Shown: positions 1-5,019 of the stretch, piece by piece
How the letters are laid out: each line of letters starts with the position of its first letter
How positions within the stretch are numbered: position 1 is the first letter of the stretch
Source of the DNA: Chlamydiia bacterium
Lineage (GTDB): Bacteria; Chlamydiota; Chlamydiia; Chlamydiales; FEN-1388
Direction of reading: 5' to 3'
Assembly: GCA_023269335.1 (NCBI GenBank)
Contig: JAHFTM010000163.1
Location: forward strand, 1-5,019
DNA: 5,019 nt
Made by a program: the position numbers and the translations under genes
Notes under the pieces: model-generated
Databases searched by the model: none
The model's input: the letters and a program-made list of their open reading frames with translations, nothing else
What the model was told of the DNA's origin: nothing

Positions 1-2
1 TG

Positions 3-446
3 AATCAAGCTCGTGCCCTAAACGGATCTCCTGAAAGCACCACACCCGAAATGGCAGGACTTGTTCAATTTTCTGGTGATGAGCGCCAAAGCGACGTTTG
101 GGCTCTCGGCTGTGCACTTTTAAAATTTGAGTTTCTAGAGAAAATCCCTTGGTCTCGAGAACTGACATCCCTCGCTCAAAAGACCCCTGATCATCACCTC
201 GCAAAGCAGCTCTTTAAAAAACACTTTTCTGAGGTAAAAACTAAACTTCAATGTGCCGATTCAGCAGGGGAGCTTGCCTACAGGCAGATAATCTCACAGC
301 TACTTACACTTGACCCAGCAAAGCGAATTACAGCTGCACAAGCAGAAGAAAGGCTTGCAAAGATACCTAGCAACCCATCACTTTTCTTTAAGACCAAAGT
401 GTATGGAATCTCCTTGTGGAATAGAGGCTTGAACTGCTGTTGTTAG
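3..446 (+). CDS. Eukaryote-type Ser/Thr protein kinase, C-terminal part (5' end outside window)
   Basis: The frame is open from the left edge, giving 147 visible residues. They look like the C-lobe of a eukaryote-type protein kinase. GSPESTTPE (residues 8-16) matches the end of the activation segment, with TPE in place of the usual APE. SDVWALGC (30-37) is subdomain IX, whose Asp stabilises the catalytic loop. LLTLDPAKRITAAQA (about 100-114) is subdomain XI with its conserved Arg (residue 108). The N-lobe, the VAIK-type lysine, HRD and DFG all lie upstream, so activity cannot be judged. The ATG at 51 is internal and follows the TPE motif, so it is not the start. The kinase fold should end near residue 120. 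A tail of about 28 residues follows, ends in three cysteines, and is encoded antisense to the 3' end of the neighbouring hydrolase gene. Such kinases in intracellular bacteria are either regulators or secreted effectors; nothing here decides which. Confidence 0.85.
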   Translation, partial: NQARALNGSPESTTPEMAGLVQFSGDERQSDVWALGCALLKFEFLEKIPWSRELTSLAQKTPDHHLAKQLFKKHFSEVKTKLQCADSAGELAYRQIISQLLTLDPAKRITAAQAEERLAKIPSNPSLFFKTKVYGISLWNRGLNCCC

Positions 447-2903
447 AGATTTGTAAACTATGCCCTGATAGCGCGCATACAAAACACCTTTTTCATCACG
501 GTTGACTATCTTTTTACTTACCCTTTCATTCTTCTTTTCCCATACAGCAAACAGCGGCTGCATCAACCGTCCCACAAGCTTTCTGAATCTTTCAGTAAAC
601 TCGGGACTTTGAAGAATGCGAAAACCGAATATCTTTTGTAAATCAGATGAGAGCCACCAAGCATGATCAAATTCATAAAGCTCAGATGGGCTAATTGGAA
701 CAAGCGTATAGTCTTGATCTTGAATGGCGCCGCCCATTCTACGACCATGAGTAGGCAAGGTAGTAATCGCTAATGCTTCAGCTTCATCATGCGGCTTGAA
801 GACGTAGTTTTGCTCATCCAGCCACACAGCATCATCATCTCGATAGCCTGATGTTCCAAGGTGCGTGCCACCTCCTTGAGCAAAAATATCACCATACTCA
901 AACTGGCGAATAATTTTGTAATGGCACTTGAGAGTTTCAAAGAGTACTTTATGCCTCCTGCCAAACTCCATGAAAGCAATATCAAGCGCATCATCAATTG
1001 CTGGAGCATTGGCAGAATAACAGATAAAAGAGTGTCCTGGAATAGGAATGCGGTTTGGTGTTTTTGCAAGATAGTACTCACTCAAAGTGGCCCCTAAGCT
1101 GTGGCCAACAAAAGCAATGTCACTTGCGATTTTTTGATGTGGCATCTCGCCTGCTTGCTCTGCCTCAGCAAGTAAAAAATGATAAATAGCTTCTTTGCCA
1201 CAAAGCTGCGGCATAGCTTCTTTTGTAAATGGTGCACGCATGTATTCAACAAGAGCATAGCGTAGCGCTACAAGCGCCCTCTTTTCATCCTGCTCTTTCA
1301 GTTTTTGATACATAACGAGATAACCTGCCCATAAGGCAAGTGAACGACTTTCAATATCAGCTTTTTCATAATTACTTGCCTTGTCAGGACTAAGAGGCCC
1401 TGGCGAGCCGTAAGGGTTTAGATCTGCTTTTATCGAACCAAGCCAATCAATGTTATTACACTCTGAGACAGTGTTACGATACAGTTTGATCATCGGTAGA
1501 TCGAAGGCAGGGCTTGCTCCTAAAAGCACATAGTTAAAATTCCCTTCTTGATCTGAAACAATAGCCTCGCTGTAATACCAACGCTTATTTCCGTCATCTG
1601 AATAGGGAGCTGGCAGTAAAAGACCCGGAAAGATAACGATTTTATCATCTACAATGTAGCTTGCAAAAAGATTTTTCTTTGCTACAACATGAGCAATGAG
1701 TTCGTAGTAATGCTCCACTTTACTTTTCTCAAGATCGGAAAAAAGATGCAAAAGCTCGAAGAGATCCGCAGCTGGATTTTCTCTTTGGCACTCGTCATCT
1801 TCAGACCAACCCCAAATGGCGCGATGTCGTATTTTACGGCCCGTATAAGCAAGCTCTCTTTCTTCAGCCGTAGGCATGAACAGAGAGATAACTGCACTGG
1901 CCTGTTGACAGGAAAGTTGTTTGAAGCTAGCTGGCGCCTTCTTTCCTAGAAGATTTAAGAGCGCTTTTGGCGAGCCTACTCCCCTTACAATTCCCCTCAA
2001 TTCGCGTACTGAAAATTCCTGCAGATCTAATTTCCGTTTTGCATGTGTTTTGGCAAGTTTTTCATAAAAAAGTTCGATGTGGCTTAAAAGAAAAGTGTTA
2101 GCGCCGATATTCGTTTTAAAGATGTGATCTGGAAGTAGCGCTTCACCTCTTTCGATCATCTGCGAAAAATAAAAACCATAGGCTTGTTCAATATAGTGTA
2201 CATTTTCCTTTCCATATTCAGAAATTGCAAAGTCCTGAAAAGCTGCAACTGCCTTTTTATTTTCCTGCTTTTCTTTTTCGGATGGAATCGAAGCAATAGG
2301 CACAAGATGCAAAATATCTTTATCATCAAGTACAAAACGGAATGAGCCTTTGATTTTACGCTCTGCTTGAAATATCGTTTCTATCGTTTGGAAGGCAAGC
2401 GCTGCAAGCTTAGTGAAAGGATCGGTAAAACTTAGACTAAAAAGTCTCTTTTTCGTTTCCAAAGAATGAGAAAGTTGTAAAGTTTGATGTGGCATTTCAG
2501 CATATGCCTGAGACATCTTTTTAACTGATATTTCTGTGTTTTGATCTGCAGGCAAAATATGAATGTGAGCAATTTTTTTACTAGCTATCATTCTGGTGAA
2601 AGGAAACCACTGTAAGATGCGATGAAAAAATTTAAAATTTTCTTTTTGCCAAACAATTTTCCAACGCCCTGCAAGTGCTCTATCGACAGTTTCAAAGGTG
2701 AGATCGCATCTGCATGCAAATTGTGCCTGATCCAGATGCTGTGTGGCAAAATGTGCTAGTCTGTAGGCCTTTTCAGCAGCTACCCAATGTGGCGTCTGCA
2801 AGCGAATTTCATTTGTAGAAGGCGCTTTTTTTTCTGCAACGCTATATGACCACAAAGATTCATGCAAACGAATGAGTGTGACACGTTCAAATGGGGTTGG
2901 CAT
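378..2903 (-). CDS. Large class 3-like lipase / alpha-beta hydrolase with uncharacterised N-terminal region
   Basis: The 841-residue protein has a hydrolase core in its C-terminal half. GHSLG (600-604) is the GxSxG nucleophile elbow, with Ser602 as nucleophile. FEYGDIF (668-674) supplies a probable catalytic Asp672, followed by GGGTHLG (677-683), which resembles the conserved stretch after the Asp in class 3 lipases. FDHAWW (745-750) places His747 where these lipases carry their catalytic DHxxY-type histidine. LYRNT (474-478) and DWLGSIKADL (486-495) fit the earlier RGT and DWLxDL-like strand and loop. An ester or lipid substrate is likely, but which one is unknown. Residues 1 to about 400 match no family I recognise. 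They are charged and mostly helical-looking, with no signal peptide or membrane segment. Class 3 lipase domains are usually 250-350 residues, so the N-terminal extension is large. The ATG at 2903 is the only good start: an in-frame TAA sits four codons upstream. The 3' end overlaps the converging kinase gene by 69 bases. Confidence 0.85.
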   Translation of the reverse strand: MPTPFERVTLIRLHESLWSYSVAEKKAPSTNEIRLQTPHWVAAEKAYRLAHFATQHLDQAQFACRCDLTFETVDRALAGRWKIVWQKENFKFFHRILQWFPFTRMIASKKIAHIHILPADQNTEISVKKMSQAYAEMPHQTLQLSHSLETKKRLFSLSFTDPFTKLAALAFQTIETIFQAERKIKGSFRFVLDDKDILHLVPIASIPSEKEKQENKKAVAAFQDFAISEYGKENVHYIEQAYGFYFSQMIERGEALLPDHIFKTNIGANTFLLSHIELFYEKLAKTHAKRKLDLQEFSVRELRGIVRGVGSPKALLNLLGKKAPASFKQLSCQQASAVISLFMPTAEERELAYTGRKIRHRAIWGWSEDDECQRENPAADLFELLHLFSDLEKSKVEHYYELIAHVVAKKNLFASYIVDDKIVIFPGLLLPAPYSDDGNKRWYYSEAIVSDQEGNFNYVLLGASPAFDLPMIKLYRNTVSECNNIDWLGSIKADLNPYGSPGPLSPDKASNYEKADIESRSLALWAGYLVMYQKLKEQDEKRALVALRYALVEYMRAPFTKEAMPQLCGKEAIYHFLLAEAEQAGEMPHQKIASDIAFVGHSLGATLSEYYLAKTPNRIPIPGHSFICYSANAPAIDDALDIAFMEFGRRHKVLFETLKCHYKIIRQFEYGDIFAQGGGTHLGTSGYRDDDAVWLDEQNYVFKPHDEAEALAITTLPTHGRRMGGAIQDQDYTLVPISPSELYEFDHAWWLSSDLQKIFGFRILQSPEFTERFRKLVGRLMQPLFAVWEKKNERVSKKIVNRDEKGVLYARYQGIVYKSLTTAVQASIPQGDSIHFGLKEK

Positions 2904-2908
2904 ATCTA

Positions 2909-2915
2909 TCTCTTA
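2909..2915 (-). promoter_or_regulatory. Weak ribosome binding site for the lipase-like gene
   Basis: On the - strand, TAAGAGA lies about five bases before the ATG at 2903. It is only a partial Shine-Dalgarno match, but it is correctly spaced. A much better match, TAAGGAGAT, lies about 36-44 bases upstream of the ATG and has no ATG, GTG or TTG at a usable distance. Confidence 0.45.
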
Positions 2916-2979
2916 AGTAAAAATTTTTTTTAACGAAATCTCCTTAAAGAGTAAAGGATAAAATAATTAGATAACTGCA

Positions 2980-2985
2980 ATTATA
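2980..2985 (-). promoter_or_regulatory. Putative -10 element for the lipase-like gene
   Basis: Reading the - strand, this is a perfect TATAAT hexamer. No good TTGACA is found 16-18 bases upstream (the bases there read roughly ACAACT). Transcription would begin near 2973, leaving a leader of about 70 bases. The site lies in an AT-rich spacer where chance matches are common, so the assignment rests on the perfect hexamer and its position upstream of the only gene on this strand. Confidence 0.4.
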
Positions 2986-3012
2986 AAATCAGCACTCCTA
3001 AAAGTTGTTTTT

Positions 3013-3021
3013 TGTTATACT
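3013..3021 (+). promoter_or_regulatory. Putative extended -10 promoter for the MBL-fold gene
   Basis: TGTTATACT is an extended -10 (TGn followed by TATACT, five of six matches to TATAAT). Extended -10 promoters need little or no -35, and no clear -35 is visible around 2993-2998. Transcription would start near 3028, about 46 bases before the ATG at 3074. This argues against translation from the upstream TTG at 3005, which would lie outside the transcript. The element is 30 bases from the opposing -10 at 2980-2985, so polymerase binding at one should interfere with the other. Confidence 0.5.
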
Positions 3022-3073
3022 AACCCGTACACCGAAACAGTATATTTTCAACTTTATTTTTTGCATCTCATTT

Positions 3074-4087
3074 ATGGAAAATATCTCCTCTGATACTCTC
3101 TATCCAGTGACTGATCACTTCGATGGCGCACATTTTTATAATGTGAATACTGATTTTAAAGGCAGAAACAAACTCTTGGATGTGCTGCAGTGGAAACTAA
3201 AGGGTGGTGCTACAAAGTGGCCATGTAAAACAAAAAATTCAACCATTCCAGAATTACCAAATTCAGTTGGAGAACATGAAGCATTCATCACATTCATCAA
3301 TCATGCAACGCACCTCGTCCAACTAGAAGGACTCAACATCATCACAGATCCGATTTTTTCAAAACGCGTAAGCCCAGTTTCATGGCTAGGACCAAAACGT
3401 GTGCGGCCTCCAGGCATTGTTTTTGAAAGCCTACCTAAAATTGATATTGTCGTCATTAGCCATAACCATTATGACCATATGGATTTACCTTCCATACGCA
3501 TGCTTTGGAAAAGAGATGCGCCACTTTTTATTGTTCCTCTTGGCAATGGCAAACAACTCGAAGCGGAAGGAGTCAGCCGCATTATTGAGCTTGACTGGTG
3601 GCAAACTCACAGCCTCAACACATTTCAATCGATCACTTTAACGCCTGCTCAACACTGGTCTGGACGAACTCCTTTTGATCATTGTAAGACTCTTTGGGGT
3701 GGCTATCTCATCACCTCAAAACATCTTAAGATCTTCTTTGCTGGTGACACAGGTTATAACAATCACTTTCAAGAAATAAGGAGACGCTACGGCAAAATGG
3801 ACATCAGTATACTGCCGATAGGAGCCTATGAGCCTCGCTGGTTTATGCAAAAGCAGCACATGAACCCATCTGAAGCTATTCAGACGCACATTGATCTAGG
3901 CTCAAAATTAAGTATCGGCACACATTTTGGAACATTTCAACTTGCCAACGAAGGGTTCAATGATCCTGTGCAACATCTTAGAGAGCATCTCACTTTATTA
4001 AATATCGAATATACACAATTCATCGCTCCAGAACATGGTCAAACCATCAGCTATATACACATCGTGAATGAAGAATTGGGTACGTGA
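3074..4087 (+). CDS. MBL-fold metallo-hydrolase, NAPE-PLD-like / UlaG-like
   Basis: The 337-residue protein, numbered from the ATG at 3074, belongs to the metallo-beta-lactamase superfamily. It most resembles bacterial homologues of N-acylphosphatidylethanolamine phospholipase D. HNHYDH (130-135) is the HxHxDH metal site. The remaining expected ligands are His194 in PAQHWSGR, Asp225 in FFAGDTGY and His284 in GTHFGTF, so the di-metal (normally zinc) centre is complete. Family hallmarks also seen are HFDGAHF near the N terminus, TDPIF, and WLGPKRVRPPG. NAPE-PLD enzymes cleave the phosphodiester of N-acyl-PE to give N-acylethanolamine and phosphatidic acid; bacterial relatives often have unproven substrates. 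An upstream TTG at 3005 would add 23 hydrophobic residues, but it lies before the likely transcription start and the family-like sequence begins just after the ATG. No clear Shine-Dalgarno precedes the ATG. The protein looks cytoplasmic. It is divergent from the lipase-like gene and converges with the RAP gene 21 bases beyond its stop. Confidence 0.9.
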   Translation: MENISSDTLYPVTDHFDGAHFYNVNTDFKGRNKLLDVLQWKLKGGATKWPCKTKNSTIPELPNSVGEHEAFITFINHATHLVQLEGLNIITDPIFSKRVSPVSWLGPKRVRPPGIVFESLPKIDIVVISHNHYDHMDLPSIRMLWKRDAPLFIVPLGNGKQLEAEGVSRIIELDWWQTHSLNTFQSITLTPAQHWSGRTPFDHCKTLWGGYLITSKHLKIFFAGDTGYNNHFQEIRRRYGKMDISILPIGAYEPRWFMQKQHMNPSEAIQTHIDLGSKLSIGTHFGTFQLANEGFNDPVQHLREHLTLLNIEYTQFIAPEHGQTISYIHIVNEELGT

Positions 4088-4095
4088 ACGTACCC
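4078..4095. terminator. Perfect inverted repeat between converging genes, possible bidirectional terminator
   Basis: GGGTACGT and ACGTACCC are perfect 8-base arms separated by GA. In RNA this would form a 7-bp stem with a TGAA loop. It spans the TGA stop (4085-4087) of the MBL gene and ends 13 bases before the stop of the RAP gene on the other strand. Its position between two converging genes suggests shared termination. Neither side has a strong U-tract (GAATTTGTG on +, AATTCTTC on -), so termination efficiency is doubtful. Confidence 0.45.
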
Positions 4096-4108
4096 GAATT
4101 TGTGAAAA

Positions 4109-5019
4109 CTACACATCTATTTTTGATGCTGTAGATACATTTATTTTGCTTTGTAAATATTTATTTTTTTGTTCTTCCGTGCTGTGCGAACCCCACTCCC
4201 AGTAGGGAATAACGATTGAGTGCATGTTGATCTGCTGAAGCACTTTTTCTGTCAGCTTTTCCGCAAATGCTGAATCCGCTTTAAGAACTTGTGTGCCCTT
4301 GATGTAATGAAAAGGACCATTGACATGAATAGCAATCTTTTTCTCAGGAATAACTATATCCAGGAATGTCGCTGCCAAATACTGCTCACTTAAAATCTGC
4401 TGGTCTGGATAGAGCCGTTTTAACTGTTCTGTTACTTTTTGATGCATGACGGACGATTGAGGAACTTGCCTGGAAAAATTCTGTTCAAAATCATCCAAAT
4501 AAAGACTTGCCTGAGGCGACATTTTGTGTAGAATTTCTGGTTTTTGATACTGAAGAAACAGTTTTACTTGTAGCAGCTGTGTATACTCTTCATTCCCAAA
4601 TACAACCTGAGGGTCTTCTAATAGCCTGCATGCTGCATGAAGTACTTTTAGATAAGCAGGATGATCCAATAAATCGCGTTGTGTGAAGGCGAAAAGGATA
4701 TTTGCTATATCTTGCACGTTAAATGTTGATAAATCTCGACAACTCACCTCTTCTGCAATTGCTTTCAAAGCATTCTCTATATATTCACCCTCTTGTTTCG
4801 AGAGGCTATTGGCTAGCAGCGTCAAATCTTGAGAATTGAATATTGACAACGCTCGACAGCCTATATCTTCTGCAACCACTCTCAAGGCATTTTCTATGCT
4901 TTCACCCTCTTGTTTTGAGAAGCCATTGGCTAACAGCGCCAGATCTTGAGGATTGAATTTAAACAAATCTAGACAACTCACCTCTTTTGCAATTGCTTCC
5001 AAGGCGTCCTCCATTTTTT
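4109..5019 (-). CDS. RAP-domain protein with OPR-like repeats (5' end probably outside window)
   Basis: Numbered from the ATG at 5014, 301 residues are visible. Residues 1-117 hold three 39-residue repeats with an F-N-x-Q-D-[LI] core (FNPQDLALLANGFSKQ in the first, FNVQDIANILFAF in the third). Length and pattern match octotricopeptide (OPR-like) repeats, helical hairpins known to bind RNA in chloroplast proteins. Residues about 208-292 form a RAP domain: FLDIVIPEKKIAIHVNGPFH, then VLQQ and IVIPYWEWGS. RAP domains have a PD-(D/E)XK nuclease-like fold and usually sit at the C terminus of organellar RNA-processing factors. Here the usual E-x-D of strand IAIEVDGP is H-x-N (His230, Asn232), so nuclease activity looks unlikely. 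The ATG falls exactly where repeats two and three have Ile, and the preceding bases (?AA AAA) could encode the E-x that ends each repeat. The frame is open to the edge, so more repeats probably lie upstream. The likely role is RNA binding; the target is unknown. Confidence 0.8.
   Translation of the reverse strand, partial: KMEDALEAIAKEVSCLDLFKFNPQDLALLANGFSKQEGESIENALRVVAEDIGCRALSIFNSQDLTLLANSLSKQEGEYIENALKAIAEEVSCRDLSTFNVQDIANILFAFTQRDLLDHPAYLKVLHAACRLLEDPQVVFGNEEYTQLLQVKLFLQYQKPEILHKMSPQASLYLDDFEQNFSRQVPQSSVMHQKVTEQLKRLYPDQQILSEQYLAATFLDIVIPEKKIAIHVNGPFHYIKGTQVLKADSAFAEKLTEKVLQQINMHSIVIPYWEWGSHSTEEQKNKYLQSKINVSTASKIDV
4664..5014 (-). repeat. Three tandem 117-bp units encoding OPR-like repeats
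   Basis: The units are 5014-4898, 4897-4781 and 4780-4664, each coding for 39 residues in the same frame. A hand alignment of the first two gives 86 of 117 identical bases (about 74%), with the part encoding NxQDL through SKQEGE best conserved. The third keeps IENALKAIAEEVSCRDL but diverges after QDI. The DNA similarity suggests fairly recent duplication of the first two units. Confidence 0.85.

Noticed and set aside
770..1081. Open frame of 103 codons on the - strand
   Set aside because: It is an out-of-frame shadow of the lipase-like gene, with no domain-like sequence.
861..1097. Open frame of 78 codons on the + strand
   Set aside because: It is antisense to the GHSLG region of the lipase-like gene, with no recognisable motif or ribosome binding site.
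1682..1949. Overlapping open frames on both strands
   Set aside because: Both lie wholly inside the lipase-like coding region, and their cysteine- and leucine-rich translations look random.
2921..2932. Run of eight T preceded by A-rich sequence as a possible terminator for the + strand
   Set aside because: No stable GC stem precedes it and no + strand gene ends nearby; it is part of the AT-rich promoter spacer.
3005..3073. Upstream TTG start giving the MBL-fold protein a 23-residue hydrophobic N-terminal extension, perhaps a signal peptide
   Set aside because: The TTG lies upstream of the likely extended -10 (3013-3021), has no Shine-Dalgarno, and the extension ends before the family-like HFDGAHF region. 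The ATG at 3074 is simpler.
3399..3641. Open frame of 80 codons on the + strand
   Set aside because: It is a +1 shadow of the MBL-fold gene across its metal-binding motif.

Overview
The window holds two complete genes flanked by two genes that run off its ends. The content points to an intracellular, eukaryote-associated bacterium. It has the end of a eukaryote-type protein kinase, a large class 3-like lipase, a NAPE-PLD-like metallo-hydrolase, and a RAP-domain protein with OPR-like repeats, a type best known from mitochondria, chloroplasts and apicomplexans. An amoeba-associated member of the Chlamydiota would fit this mix and the moderately AT-rich composition. That placement is inference, because no phylogenetic marker gene is present.

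Layout, left to right. (1) The C-terminal half of a Ser/Thr kinase fold on the + strand enters from the left edge and stops at 446. (2) An 841-residue alpha/beta hydrolase occupies 378-2903 on the - strand. Its last 69 bases overlap the kinase 3' end tail to tail. (3) A 170-base AT-rich spacer (2904-3073) carries apparent back-to-back promoters for the hydrolase and for the next gene. (4) An MBL-fold, NAPE-PLD-like hydrolase lies on the + strand at 3074-4087. (5) A perfect inverted repeat at 4078-4095 spans its stop codon and may terminate both converging genes. (6) On the - strand, from the right edge down to 4109, there is a protein with at least three 39-residue OPR-like repeats followed by a RAP domain. 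Its frame is open to the window edge.

No two genes lie in one operon: they alternate +, -, +, -. The two central enzymes share a divergent control region and both belong to families that act on lipids or phospholipids, so a common role in host or membrane lipid metabolism is possible but unproven. The RAP/OPR-like gene is the most unusual item: it looks like an organelle-style RNA-binding factor, and its repeats are still similar at the DNA level. No tRNA, rRNA, CRISPR array, insertion sequence or attachment site was seen.
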